DNA from: Welwitschia mirabilis
Taxonomy: Eukaryota; Gnetophyta; Gnetopsida; Welwitschiales
Direction: 5' to 3'
Assembly (NCBI GenBank): GCA_051453625.1
Contig: JBOZIK010000001.1
Coordinates: 154,701,118-154,765,117, forward strand
Length of the DNA: 64,000 nt
The position numbers and the translations under genes were made by a program. A model generated the notes under the pieces. The model was given only the letters and a program-made list of their open reading frames with translations, was not told where the DNA came from and searched no databases. Numbering within the stretch: position 1 is the first letter of the stretch; every line of letters starts with the position of its first letter. Below, piece after piece: positions 35,800 to 48,114 of this stretch.

Positions 35800-36960
35800 A
35801 TTGGCACAAACAAATCCATTGACTTCACCTTGGGCATCACTTTTAAATTCATCAAGTTATATTTGCACTTTGATAAACATTAAATATTCATGCTTCTTAT
35901 TAGAGGTATGAGTGCCAAGAATGAGCTTTTAAGAGTTGTCATTATTAGGAGGATCTTCTTTGTCAAAAAACCATTACAAAATTAGTAAAGATCATTCAAG
36001 AGCATGAGTGACCATAAGATCATAAAAAAAAGGAGCATTCTTCTTCTAAATATTGCACTCTTAATTTATAATCCTATCTTTCATTTTTCATTTTTATATT
36101 TCCTCTTCTTTATTTATTTCTTCTCTTTCTTTCCCATTCCAATCCCTTATATTTATCTCTATGCTAAAAAAATCATTTTCCACTTTATCATACTATAAAG
36201 AGTATATTATATGATCTAGAAACACATAGAATTACATTAGTTAAGGATTTATACATATTAGACATATAAAGGAGTTATCTCTAAATCTATAACCCATCAT
36301 AAACTCTCAAAATAAAGGAGAATCCATAAATACTAGAAACATAACAAAAGAATTTAAATTTAAGCTTATGAAGTATTCAATAAGCACATGATAAATGACT
36401 TTGATACCCTACTCAATGGTTGTGTTGATGCTCCAACTAGAAAAAACATATTATGCATTTTGCTCCATCCTAGATAATATCTTTAATACCTTATCCCTTG
36501 TAACTTTCAATAATTCACTAAAAGTTTTAATGGGAGTATTAAATATAGATTTAAAAGGTTAGATCCTTAATAACATTATTATTGTAAATTCTATATTCTT
36601 GGGATCCTTCATGTGGCCTTGATATTTGCAATTTTTTTAGTGAGATAGAGGAGTTTTATATTAATAAAACCATTAAAATAACTTTTTTTTATTCTTAACC
36701 TTTTTTCTTTTAAAACTAGGACTATTATCTATAACATATTTGGATAATTTGATGCATTTTTTTAGAGCTTTGGATTGGGTGGAGGGGCATCAAAGGCAAA
36801 GGTTATTACCATAAATTGAAGAACAGATGTGGAATCCATAAAGTCATAGCGGTGATCATTAAGAGAGGCTAAAAATTTATGGAAACTATGATGGACTTAT
36901 CATTTTATTATGGAGATGGATAAAACTATAGAAAATGGTGCACATGCTGAACTATTTTCA
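35800..36960 (-). pseudogene. Unassigned coding-like remnant
   Basis: On the - strand three patches keep frame for 30-60 codons and have protein-like composition: HHSFHKFLASLNDHRYDFMD (about 36880-36820) then STSVLQFMVITFAFDAPPPN; NTPIKTFSELLKVTRDKVLK (about 36545-36485) then ILSRMEQNA; and VQIQLDEFKSDAQGEVNGFV-like sequence with one stop (about 35890-35825). I do not recognise the family. Position just downstream (- strand) of the PBS at 37155-37165 would make it gag of that element; a captured host gene fragment is the alternative. Confidence 0.3.
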
Positions 36961-37154
36961 AAAAAATATGAGGAAATTTGTACATGACCTTAAATGGTTG
37001 AAATCCTCCCCTATCTCCTTATTTTAAATATTATTATACAATATTTTAATAATTTTAATTTTTTGTAAAACACCTATTTATGTGACTAGATAATTGCTAG
37101 TAGCTTGTACATGTACATATTCTTAATGATTTTTATTTTATAGGAATGCTCTAT

Positions 37155-37165
37155 CTTTGATACCA
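37155..37165 (-). other. tRNA-Met-type primer binding site of an unassigned - strand element
   Basis: On the - strand TGTCACA is followed by AT and then TGGTATCAAAG, which matches TGGTATCAGAG. TGTCACA ends in CA as an LTR should. The LTR would occupy 37168-37939 and continue beyond gypsy 2 from 49367. No partner LTR was found, so this stays a candidate. Confidence 0.45.
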
Positions 37166-37167
37166 AT

Positions 37168-37939
37168 TGTGACATTATCTGATACATTATTTCCTTATGC
37201 ATAAAATGTGAACAAAAGAGTTTTTGATTGGTTTTAATTACCCTTGCAATGGACATTCCCCCTTATTTGACATTAATTAGTGAATTAAGATGATACATTT
37301 TTCTTTTCATTTATTAACAATATTTAATAAAGGCATGAATTTATAATAGAATTTGTGGAAATGGGATAGTTTCACATGTAATCTATTAAAGCATATCTAC
37401 CTAAGAAGAATAGTAATTACCCAATATTATGATCTTAGTACTTGTTTTAGATCATAAAGGTACCTCATAAATCTATGGACTTGATTTTCTTAGCATTTGA
37501 TTATAAATCCTTTTAATTGGCTGATGAATGCTTCCTTCACTATAATTTTGTTTAGGAAACTTAACTTTAATGTTAGTATGATTCTAATTGTTTTAATATT
37601 TATTATTAAACAAAAAATATCTATGAAATTAATACATTTCTTTTCTGCATATCTTTTTACTACAACCCTTTCTTTGTACTTGTTTATGGTTTTATCATAG
37701 TAATACTTAATTTTGAATATTCACTCATTTATAATGAAATTCTTGTCTATTTTGAATATCTTTTAGGAACCATTCTTGATCAGCATATTCTACTCTATTT
37801 GTAGTACTTATTTTGACTTTGACTCATTTGAGGCTTCTTTAAAAAAATTTTAGTTTATCTTTTTTTCCATAATAAATGTAGTATTGTGTTTTTTTGTTTG
37901 GAGTTTTACCCCGTTGAACCATTATTATCTCATATGATT
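37168..37939 (-). repeat. Candidate LTR portion, interrupted by gypsy 2
   Basis: Begins TGTGACATTATC next to the PBS. The open stretch 37497-37700 (+, 67 codons) is hydrophobic and matches nothing I know. The last five bases, 37935-37939 (TGATT), are the target duplicated by gypsy 2. Confidence 0.35.
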
Positions 37940-39187
37940 TGTTGCAATGTGAATTTATGCAATCTTTAAGTCCTTAGGAAAAAACCTGTAAATCACAATA
38001 CTTGCAAAAAACACACAATAGTATAGATAGGAGTTAACCTGAATGTCATAATTCTTTAAAGGCACTAGGCTAGAAGTTAGAGAATTTATTTCATGAAGTA
38101 TTTTTTAATTTTTTTTATGAAATTTAACAATAATGTAAATACAGTGCAATGATAAATGATGGTGAAAATGAAATGGATGGAATGCAAGTGAAATGGATTC
38201 TATTTGAATTCTAATCATTTTATCATAAAAACTATTTCTTTATGACTTTGATCAACTATAAAGAGTTTTATTACTTATTCCTAGCCAACATGAACTATAA
38301 GAATTGACAAATAGAATATGGATAATGCAATATGAAATTGGAATGAAATAGTAATGCAAATCTAAACTAACAAAGTCAACCTTAATAAAGGTTGTTCTTA
38401 TGATATAAATAAACTATAGAACTGTCAATAAACTATAATCAACTTAAACTATAAGTGACATTTATAGAATAGTAGTAAAAAGAGTAATTAAATTAATCAT
38501 GAACTCTTACATCCACTTACAATAAAGTAGCAATACCTAAATAGAGGATAGTCAGCTAAACACTTAGGTAAACTTCTCTCTATAGCTACTGGATGACCCT
38601 CTTATCCTTTAATCTCCTATTACAAGAACATCAAGTACAAAATATGGTAAAGGAAGTGAAGAAAAGGGAGGGTATTTAAAGTTTTACATTGAAGTACTAA
38701 AATCTCAATCCTAGCAGTCAGAGAATAAACCCTAGCAATCCAAATGGGTTACATGATTCCATTACAAAGATAATTCTTTTCATCCATAAAAATAACTACC
38801 GTCCTAACTATCATGGAGATAACAATGGAAATTTAACTTCACATCAAAAGGTGGTCCATTAGCTTTAGGCCTTGTATTTAACTCTGCAAATTCATCCATG
38901 TTAATAGTGCTATCATCCTATTTATCATGAGAATGATAGAGGGGATGATAGGGTTCTTCATCTTCTATCTCAAAAAGGAATCAATCTTCGACATGTTAAA
39001 TCCTTATTTCAAAGTATAAAGTATTAAAATAAGCCTAAGATGCCTTTAAATATGCTAAGAATCACATGTTTCAATGATCATCCTATTAGTTCTTCATAAT
39101 TTTCAGAATTACATCTAAACCTATATAAATGTCCTAAAAAAGCTCTCAAAATTTACTATCAAATTCCTATAAATTGGCATCACAACA
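37940..39187 (-). repeat. 3' LTR of gypsy 2
   Basis: 1248 bp, TGTTGCAATG...CACAACA. It aligns end to end with 48115-49361, for example GTGAATTTATGCAATCTTTA, ATGAAATGGATGGAATG.AAG and CATGTTTCAATGATCATCCT. Confidence 0.93.
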
Positions 39188-41335
39188 TAGCCCTCTACTT
39201 AGCCTCATTAGTTCCTGATAAAGTGAGTGATTAACTATATTGCATGCCAATTTAACTAAGATAAACAACAACTAGAAAAATATAATTTGAGTTCAATTTT
39301 ACATTCAGGAATAAACATTAAAAACAAATTAACTAATGCAAATACTAATATATTCCTAATCTTCCTATTTAAACACATCACCATAGAATTAATGAATGTC
39401 ATACACACATAAAAGTCATAAAATGTAACAATGATAGCTCAAAAAATGAAAATGTATATGCATAATGCAAGATAATGATACTAAAACTAATGTGTAAAAC
39501 TTAAGTAGTAATAATTTCAAAGAATGATGCATCCAAAGTTTATTAATGTAATTAACAAGGGCAAAGTATGAGAGTAATCATAGAATTTTTTCCCCTTATA
39601 TGATTTAACATAGCTACAGAAAAACTCTGTGAGTGCGCTATTGTGCTCCTGCTAAGTAAAGTTCATGAAATTTATTTAAGTAATATGAAATCATATCCAA
39701 ACAACTCATCACAAATTTGTATCATGAAAGGTCAAACATTATCCTTTTAAAATTATAAATTTTTGCTCAATATCTCAAAAAAATGATCAGAAAGGTATTA
39801 TGCCCCTTTCATAGGTGTAGCAAGATGTCTTGACTTGTACAAGATGAAAAAGAATGATTATTGTCTTAGTTATCATGTGGACAACAGATGTGTGATAACA
39901 GTGATCAAATAAGATGTTTAGAAAGACAGGAAAACCCAAAAAATGTATGAAATCAATCAAGGAATGAAGAGTAGTAGAAAATCTAAAAAGAAGATAAAGA
40001 GTAAAGAATTATCCTAAAAACATAACCATGATGAAAAGAGATCTATGGAAAAAGGGTTCTAAAAAAAGAAAATGCAATAAGTAGAAAGAAGTAATGCTTA
40101 AAAAAACTCCTTAAATGTGCTTGAACTTAGTAATCTTGGAAAATTAAGAATTAAAACTAAAAAAGTATCATCATCTTCTATTAAAAAAATAAATAACAAC
40201 TCTCATAGATAGAAGTAATAAGTAAAAGCAACAAGAAACCACTAAAGGATTAGATCCATAATATTATTTTAAAAAAGTATGGACATGACTTTGAAAAATC
40301 CAATCAAAATAGTTAAAGAAAAATAAAAATAAAAATAAACAACTAAGAACATAAATAAGACTGTTTACTTATCTTAAATTCTAACCTAATAAATTCTCTT
40401 CATCAAATCATCTAATGAAAAATGCATAACACTATGTAAAAATTCATCAAGTACCATTTGAATAGGCAATGATTATGATGATGTCAAGTATGTCTAACAT
40501 TATCAAATAATGAATGATAAGATAAAAAGCTAAAGAAACATGAAGTCAGTAGCTCATGTATCAAAACAACACTAGAATGCAAAAAAGTAGAATAATTATG
40601 TAAAAGTACTATATGCAAAAAGAAGTATAGAAAACAAGCAATGCCTTTGATGATACCAGGGACATCACTAATCTTATAGTCTCAAAGTAAAATTTTATTC
40701 TGCCAATACGAGGGAAGTGCAATTGCTATCAGAGAAGTAAGGTCCTGTATAGCATAGCCAATTAACACCTCAGTGGAGTTTCCACAACTACTATATTGCA
40801 CTTCCAAAGATCCCTCTCATAAAAATTTTCCCTAGTGTGCTTACGGTAGGACATTAATATGACCATGTGTTTAGAGCATGTTCTTTATTTCTTTTCTTTA
40901 TTTTTCTTCTTCTTCTTTTTTTTTTATTTTTTATTTCTTTTAAGTAAAAAGAGTCTTCCACATGACTAAGTACTCGTAAGGATAAAAGTAAAGTAATTAG
41001 ATGAGAAACAAGTAATAACATGAAACAATAAATAATTACTCATACCATTCAAAGAGAATTAAAAAACCAAGGCATCTTCTTTTTGAATAAAGTTCATAGA
41101 CATACAAATGTCTTAATATTGGATGAATTCAAATTTATCATCTTAAAATACCCAAGTGAAAGATTACTAATCATGGTAACTTCATAAAGTAATACATAAT
41201 TCAAGTTAAAGATATTTAAGTGATAGCATGATGTCTATCCAAGGAATGATTTAAGAAGAAATTTATAAAATGACAAGAGGAAGTCCTCCTCATTGAGAAG
41301 GGCTTCCAAGATAAGTGCTTATATTATGTTCAAGG
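39188..41335 (-). other. Gypsy 2 3' region (no gene recognised)
   Basis: Begins at the PPT: on the - strand AAGTAGAGGGCTA precedes TGTTG. The rest is AT-rich with no readable domain. Two spots stand out: a GC-richer pocket with an 11-bp inverted repeat at 40713-40723/40795-40805, and a homopyrimidine run at about 40879-40940 (purine on the element's own strand). Confidence 0.6.
40713..40805. other. Inverted repeat, 11-bp arms
   Basis: GGAAGTGCAAT (40713-40723) and ATTGCACTTCC (40795-40805) are perfect complements separated by 71 bases, in a pocket that is less AT-rich than its surroundings. Confidence 0.6.
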
Positions 41336-41339
41336 ATTC

Positions 41340-42236
41340 ATTAAAAGGTGACTCATATATTTTTAACCTTTATTCGTTGACTTTTTGAATTTTCTTAGTG
41401 TTTGGATCAGATATTTTAAATGAGACATTAGTATGTACTTTTTCTATAAGATAAGGACTTAACCATTTAGAGGTTAAATTGTTATGTGCAAGGTGTACTC
41501 AATTATTGTATAAATTAACAAGTTAACCAGGTTTAAATTTCTTATGAATAATATTTGTATCATGTCTAAACTTTGCTTGGCATTTATGAATGAGTTGATG
41601 ATGTATGGCATGAGTATGTTTTTCATAAAAATGGTTAAGTTGGACTAATCGAGTTCTAAGATTTTCATCCAAGTCTATAAGGTTAAGGTGATGGATGAAT
41701 CAATAGGAGTTATAGCAAACAGAAACTAGCAAGACACAAACATTTCCATACAGAAGTTTATATGGTGAGAAACCTAGAGAGTTTCACCAACTAGTATGAT
41801 AAGCCTAAAGAACATCATTAAGTTTAGAGAACCATGTATTCTTATTAATAGAGACTAATTTTTGAAGCATCTTTCTAATTTTTCTATTGGTGTTTTTAGC
41901 TTGGCCATTAGTTTGGGGATGATAAGCACATACAATTCTATGCTTAATTCCAGAATATAAAAGAATTTTTCAAAAAAGGTAATTAATGAAATGAGTTTCC
42001 TAATCACTAATAATAATTCATGGAAAACCAACATGTTGAAATATATGATTTCAGACAAAATTGCAAATGGTTCGAGCATTATTTTTGATAGTTGGAATAA
42101 CTTCGACCCACTTAGTAACATAATCAATAGCCACTAGGATGTAATTTTTGTCATGATAAGGTGGTTTAATAGGGACTATAAAGTTAATCCTCCAATAATC
42201 AAAAGGTTCACATTTAAGCATAGGTTTAAGGGGCAT
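41340..42236 (-). pseudogene. Gypsy 2 integrase
   Basis: Read right to left: MPLKPMLKCEPFDYWRINFI (42236-42177; family IFDVWGIDFMGPF, with the first catalytic Asp read as N), HDKNYILVAIDYVTKWVEVI (42153-42094) then PTIKNNARTICNF, WIIISD*ETHFIN (second Asp present), AYHPQTNGQAKNTNRKIRKM (41930-41871; family SNREIK, so the catalytic Glu is K), NDVL*AYHTSW and FSPYKLLYGN. The C-terminal part FKPGLLVNLYNN and SKWLSPYLIEKV is at about 41540-41430. Two of the three D,D,E residues are changed. Confidence 0.86.
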
Positions 42237-42896
42237 ATCTTAAAAACAAGTTAAGCTACTATAAAGTTGATACATATTACACCTTCTAGCAAACTCAAAT
42301 GAGTCTTTTAAAAAGGTAGGTTAGTAAAAAATAGAGTGAAAAATTTTCATGATAGTTTTTTAGCCACTAAATTATCCCCTGCATACACTACTATGACAAA
42401 GTTTAAGGATTTCTAAGCTTTCCCACTTAGGCACATACTTATACATGATTCAATCTTTGCATCATCTATAAAGATGAGGTTTGTTCCCCTCATAGTCACT
42501 AATACTATGGAGAAAATATTTACATTGGTTATGGTTCCAATGTTGAGGTGTTTTTATAGTAAGAAGGTAGTTTACAATATTAGCATACGAAGGAGTGAGA
42601 TGTGTAGAAGAGATGACATAGAGCTTTCCACAGTAAATATTTGTTCATCTGAAAAGAAGTCATTTCTGGGAAGTTCATGATGAGAATAAGAAAATTGAGA
42701 TAAGTGATTTACAATGCTATTGTATTTTTTAGCTTTATCAATGATGGTGATATTGAATTCTTACATGAGAAGAATTCACCTAATAAGTCTAGCACTAGAA
42801 TTTTTTTTAAGCATAATATAGTGTATAGCTACATGATCTCTATAAACATTAATATGGAAGCCAAGAAGATAATGTCGAAAATGATCAAAGCAAAAG
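42237..42896 (-). pseudogene. Gypsy 2 RNase H end and zinc-binding segment, copy 1
   Basis: About 660 bp that correspond step by step to 42997-43650 (offset about 755). They encode on the - strand the last part of RNase H and the H/C-rich segment before integrase. The + strand open stretches 42474-42680 and 42704-42895 are shadows: the second parallels 43456-43647. This copy is in the correct place before the integrase at 42236, but is separated from RT by a 100-N gap and a second copy. Confidence 0.7.
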
Positions 42897-42996
42897 NNNN
42901 NNNNNNNNNNNNNNNNNNNNNNNNNNNNNNNNNNNNNNNNNNNNNNNNNNNNNNNNNNNNNNNNNNNNNNNNNNNNNNNNNNNNNNNNNNNNNNNN

Positions 42997-43870
42997 ATCT
43001 TGAGAATGAGTTAAGCTACCATAACATTGACAAGCATCACACCTTCTAGTAAAGTCAAATGAGTCTTTGAAAATGGTAGACTAATAAAAACTAGAGTGAA
43101 GAATTTTTATTATAGTATTTTAGCCACAAAAGTGTCCCTCACTTACCTAACCATGGCAAAGGTTAAGGATTTCTAAGCTTTTCCATTTAGGCAAATATTT
43201 ATGCATGCTTTGATCTTTACATATTCTATAAAGATGGGATTTATTTCACTTATAGCTAACAATCCTATGGAGGAAAGGTTTACATTAGTTATGGTTCCAA
43301 TGCTAAGATGTTTTCATAATAACATGACAGTTCATAATATTGGCATACCAAAAAGTTAAATGAGTAAAAGAGATGGAACAAAGTTTTTCTACAGTAAATA
43401 GTTGTTCATTTGGAAAATAGTCATTTATTGGAAGTCCATCATGAGAAAAAGATAGATGATCTACAACACTATTATGTTTTATAGCTTTTTCAATGATGGT
43501 GAGATTAAATTCTTGCATGAAAAGGATTCATCTAATATATCTGGTACTAGAATCTTTCTTAGTTTTAAGATAGCATGTGGTTTCATGATTTGTGTAAATG
43601 TTGATGTGAAAACCAAGAAGATAATATCGAGCATGATTAAGACATAATATAATGTCAAGCATTTCCATTTCAATAGTAGTATATTCGGATTAGATATTGA
43701 GCAAAGTTTTACTAAGATAAGATATGACTTTAAAACTATTTTCATATTTTTATCCAAGAACCCCACCCACAGTAATGTTGCTTGCATCATACATGAGTTC
43801 AAAATCTTTAGTCCAACTAGGACCCATGATAATAGGTTTAGAAGAAATGATTTTCTTAATAGTATTAATG
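42997..43870 (-). pseudogene. Gypsy 2 RNase H and zinc-binding segment, copy 2
   Basis: Continuous with the RT at its right. FELMYDASNITVGGVLG (about 43805-43755; catalytic D kept), YTTIEMEMLDIILCLNHARY (about 43690-43630) and YLLGFHINIYTNHET lead to PINDYFPNEQLFTVEKLC (about 43435-43380), THLTFWYANIMN (family PWYADIVNYL) and a degraded zinc-binding segment to about 42997. The left part repeats copy 1 with many differences. Confidence 0.82.
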
Positions 43871-44590
43871 CAAGTTAACATGAATTGTCCTAATTAAATT
43901 TAGAATCCTTTTTAAGTAATAAGTGAAGGGGTTTACAAATTTTAGCATAATCATGAATAAAATGATGATAGGAAGTAGCATGGCTAAAAAATGATCTAAC
44001 TTGTTTGACATTGATTGGAGGGCTAATATTTTTAATGATATCAAATTTTATAGGATCCATCTTAATCCCTTTCTTCAAAATGTAGTGACCTAAAAAAATT
44101 TCATGGTTGACAAGGAGGAAACTCTTTTTCCAACTCAAATGCAATCCACTCTCTATATATCGATCTAAAACTTTCTCTAATCTTCCTATGATTTATTCAA
44201 ATGTTTTATCAAAGATGGAGAATTCATCCATAAAGATTTTAATAGAATCCTCTACCATGTTAGAAAAGATTCCTATCATTTCTTATTGGATAGTTTTAGG
44301 GGCATTGGAAATTCCAAAGGAAATTCGTTTAAAGGAAAATATTCCAAAGAGTGAGGTAAAGGTTGTTCTAGCTTGGTCTTCACTTGCTATACAAACTTGA
44401 TTATAGCTACTATACCCATTAAGAAAATAATAGTAGGCATGACCTTAGATTCTATCAAGAACTTAATCAAGAAAGGGTAAAGGGCGATGATCCTTTTTAT
44501 TAATCTTATTAAGTTTTCTAAAATCAATGCTAGAACTCACAGTTGTTGCTCCAAGGTCTTTAAATTTAGAAGACTTTTTCATGACTAAGT
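43871..44590 (-). pseudogene. Gypsy 2 reverse transcriptase
   Basis: Read right to left: DHRPLPFLD*VLDRI (about 44490-44450), GHAYYYFLNGYSSYNQVCIA (about 44445-44390), EDQARTTFTSLFGIF and RISFGISNAPKTIQ*EMIGI (about 44340-44270), IKIFMDEFSIF (about 44240-44212, family FMDDF: second Asp is Glu), GRLEKVLDRYIESGLHLSWK then KSFLLVNHEIFLGHYILKKG (about 44200-44070), INVKQVRSFFSHATSYHHFI (about 44020-43960) and KICKPLHLLLKKDSKFN. A 594-N gap begins at 44591 where fingers and protease should be. Confidence 0.9.
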
Positions 44591-45205
44591 NNNNNNNNNN
44601 NNNNNNNNNNNNNNNNNNNNNNNNNNNNNNNNNNNNNNNNNNNNNNNNNNNNNNNNNNNNNNNNNNNNNNNNNNNNNNNNNNNNNNNNNNNNNNNNNNNN
44701 NNNNNNNNNNNNNNNNNNNNNNNNNNNNNNNNNNNNNNNNNNNNNNNNNNNNNNNNNNNNNNNNNNNNNNNNNNNNNNNNNNNNNNNNNNNNNNNNNNNN
44801 NNNNNNNNNNNNNNNNNNNNNNNNNNNNNNNNNNNNNNNNNNNNNNNNNNNNNNNNNNNNNNNNNNNNNNNNNNNNNNNNNNNNNNNNNNNNNNNNNNNN
44901 NNNNNNNNNNNNNNNNNNNNNNNNNNNNNNNNNNNNNNNNNNNNNNNNNNNNNNNNNNNNNNNNNNNNNNNNNNNNNNNNNNNNNNNNNNNNNNNNNNNN
45001 NNNNNNNNNNNNNNNNNNNNNNNNNNNNNNNNNNNNNNNNNNNNNNNNNNNNNNNNNNNNNNNNNNNNNNNNNNNNNNNNNNNNNNNNNNNNNNNNNNNN
45101 NNNNNNNNNNNNNNNNNNNNNNNNNNNNNNNNNNNNNNNNNNNNNNNNNNNNNNNNNNNNNNNNNNNNNNNNNNNNNNNNNNNNAAAAAAAAAAAAAAAA
45201 AAAAA
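44591..45205. other. 594-N gap ending at a 21-A run
   Basis: Replaces the protease and the first part of RT. The known sequence restarts with 21 A (45185-45205), a typical place for an assembly to break. No protease motif is visible on either side, so it is presumed to be inside the gap. Confidence 0.7.
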
Positions 45206-45309
45206 TTGGTGAGAATAGTATGTTTTAGTTTTCTTTTTACTAGGTCTTTCAACAACTTAGAGTATTTAGGATTTTCTTTCAAGAGTTTCTAAAAAGATAA
45301 GTTGATGTT

Positions 45310-48093
45310 ACCTCTTGTATCAAAGTATTCAAGTGTTCATCAAAGGTAGGATTTGTATTTAACTGATCAAGCCAAGAAGTAAATGGTTTCTTCCCTTTAT
45401 CTTCTTGTGAATAATTTCTAATGGAGGCTATAGAATATGATGTTAATGAAAAGTTGTATGAGTCTAAAATTTCTACATCATCTTATTCATTACTCATTAT
45501 TTTTGAAAGGTAAAGCCTCATGGATAGGAAATATTGTATCATTTTCACTTCTTATTATTACCTTCAAGTCTCTCTTAACTACATTTGGATTGGGAAAAGG
45601 TTGAGATGAAAGAGACCCTTGTGGTCTATGATTAACAAGCATAATTTATTAAAGCACCTTTACCAAGTTTTCAATACTACTATTAGTATTTTTAATATTA
45701 ATGTTGGTCTTTTCTTACATCTTTTTTAACTCCTTTATGAAATCTCTGAGTGAATCATTTTAATTAGGTTAAAAATTAAAGTTATTTAGTTAAACGTTTG
45801 AATTCTTTAGTCTATTATCAAAAGATTTCCATTGTGATTGTCCACCTAATATTTGTTGAAATTGTGGTTGGATTCTAAAGTTAGGTGTTCTTTGGTTGAA
45901 TGCATAAATTTCCTCAAACATCCTCTCTTTATAAGTTGGTAACAAGGGATACGCTTTAGTTGGATGAGAGATGAAGCTTTACCTATCTTCCCTTAGTGGA
46001 ACAACGTATGTGCTATATGGTGGTTGAGTCAAGTGGAGGCACAAAAATTTCATAAGTTGAAGTTGTGTTTTCATCCCTTACTATCTTTGCATCAACTATC
46101 GATTGAGTGTACATTTTTAAAGTGATAGTGAAATCCTTAATTAAATTAGTTGAGTCATCTCTCTGTTCTTCCTTATCATGTTTAACCTCCTTTAAATCTT
46201 TTATGATTTGACCTATAGTTTGATTTTCCTTAGTGGGTTTAGGTTAAGTTTGACTTATCTCTACTAGGTTTTCCAATGCATTCCATGCATCTTCTGTGAC
46301 TAAGTTTAATAAGTTGCCATCATAAGAAAAGTCTATAATTTTTTTAGTCTAACTATTCAATCCACTATAGAAATAATCAACTAGTTCTTCTTTACATAAT
46401 TCATCAATAAAGTTAGAATAACTAGCTATGTTAAAATGTTCATATGTTATGGCATAATTCTCATGAGATGGTTGTTAAAAGTTGATAACTTTCTTTCTTC
46501 TTTTTATCATGGAAATTTCACTCAAAAATCTTTTAATAAAAAATTTTTATACTTGACTTCATGATTTAAGACTCTTATGTGAAATGGTTTAAGCCAAAGT
46601 TTTGCCCTTCCTCTAAGTGTGACTAGAAAAATAATCATATAAGTATGATTACTAATACATTTTTTAATTTCCTGAGCTAAACACAAATTGNNNNNNNNNN
46701 NNNNNNNNNNNNNNNNNNNNNNNNNNNNNNNNNNNNNNNNNNNNNNNNNNNNNNNNNNNNNNNNNNNNNNNNNNNNNNNNNNNNNNNNNNNNNNNNNNNN
46801 NNNNNNNNNNNNNNNNNNNNNNNNNNNNNNNNNNNNNNNNNNNNNNNNNNNNNNNNNNNNNNNNNNNNNNNNNNNNNNNNNNNNNNNNNNNNNNNNNNNN
46901 NNNNNNNNNNNNNNNNNNNNNNNNNNNNNNNNNNNNNNNNNNNNNNNNNNNNNNNNNNNNNNNNNNNNNNNNNNNNNNNNNNNNNNNNNNNNNNNNNNNN
47001 NNNNNNNNNNNNNNNNNNNNNNNNNNNNNNNNNNNNNNNNNNNNNNNNNNNNNNNNNNNNNNNNNNNNNNNNNNNNNNNNNNNNNNNNNNNNNNNNNNNN
47101 NNNNNNNNNNNNNNNNNNNNNNNNNNNNNNNNNNNNNNNNNNNNNNNNNNNNNNNNNNNNNNNNNNNNNNNNNNNNNNNNNNNNNNNNNNNNNNNNNNNN
47201 NNAAATTGTTCAATATTAGCTAGACATTGAAAAGGGTCTTCCTCAAGTTCTCCTAAAAAAGCTTGATATGAATCCAAAATTTTTAATTCTACATCAATAT
47301 GAGGCAGATTTAAGGGACTTTAAATTCATGTTTTCTATTAGCAATTAAATCTCTAAGAGTAACATTTGCATTCAAAGTATAAGTTCTTATTATTATTGGC
47401 ATACTAGATGAAGAAACTTACTTTTGTTTTTACAATGATTTCAACATATTTGAAGAAGAAATGATACAATCTACTTCTATACTATAGAGCTCTTTTGTAA
47501 CATCTGATTTTGAAATAATAAAAGTAGAAAAATCTTCTTCTTCAATTCTTAGAATTTTCATGGAAGTCGAATAATTCTTCTCTAATATTTTCTTCAATCA
47601 AGTTTCTCTCTTTCTAATATTTTATATTTCTCCTAGAATTTACTATGTCCCTACATACTTAAACAACAAATAAAAAATGAAATAAAAAATAATTGATTAT
47701 TGTCCATCTTATCGTGGGAACAATAGAAGGGACAGCAATTATAGTAGCAAAAAGTTAAACTCCTATAAAAATTACTAAAATTAAAACAAGAGACTGTCAT
47801 CTACGATGTCTCAAGGATGACAGAGAAGAAAATAGTATTTTTATTACCAATTTATTAAAAGAAATAAAATTTACAAAATGAAAATAAATGTGAAAATTCA
47901 GGACTATCTTTTCCAATGTCATGAGAATTAAAAAGAGAATGATAGTAATCTTTAAAACTATGAAAAGTGAAAATTGTTGAAATAAACTTAGTTAAACTAT
48001 GATAAAAATACAATACTATTTCAAACAAACAACTTAAATAGAAATTTGAGGTACTTATATAGATATTGTTAATCCTCCAGCTCCTTATAGCAT
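45310..48093 (-). pseudogene. Gypsy 2 gag (with 512-N gap)
   Basis: Read right to left: SYQAFLGELEEDPFQCLANI (47271-47212; family FLG...EDPH.HL..F), a 512-N gap (46691-47202), then TLRGRAKLWLKPFHIRVLNH (about 46615-46556; family L...A..WL..L....I..W), CKEELVDYFYSGLNS (about 46400-46355), FSYDGNLLNLVTEDAWNALE (about 46335-46276; family AASGG....KTPEEAWELLE) and NLVEISQ. The C-terminal part to about 45310 is lysine/proline-rich linker. 47300-48093 is leader or the poorly kept N-terminus. Confidence 0.82.
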
Positions 48094-48111
48094 TCCTTAA
48101 CAACGGTGTCA
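48094..48111 (-). other. Primer binding site of gypsy 2
   Basis: On the - strand TGACACCGTTGTTAAGGA, against the plant gypsy form TGGCGCCGTTGCCGGGGA: 12 of 18 identical and all six differences are G-to-A or C-to-T. It starts 3 bases inside the CA end of the 5' LTR. Confidence 0.85.
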
Positions 48112-48114
48112 AAA

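Noticed and set aside
36004-36198. + strand open stretch of 64 codons, very hydrophobic
   Set aside because: T-rich low-complexity DNA gives runs of F, L, I and S; no start context, no motif, and it lies opposite the coding-like - strand patches.
42474-43647. + strand open stretches of 60-70 codons in gypsy 2
   Set aside because: They mirror each other because the underlying - strand RNase H segment is duplicated; the - strand reading has the recognisable domains.
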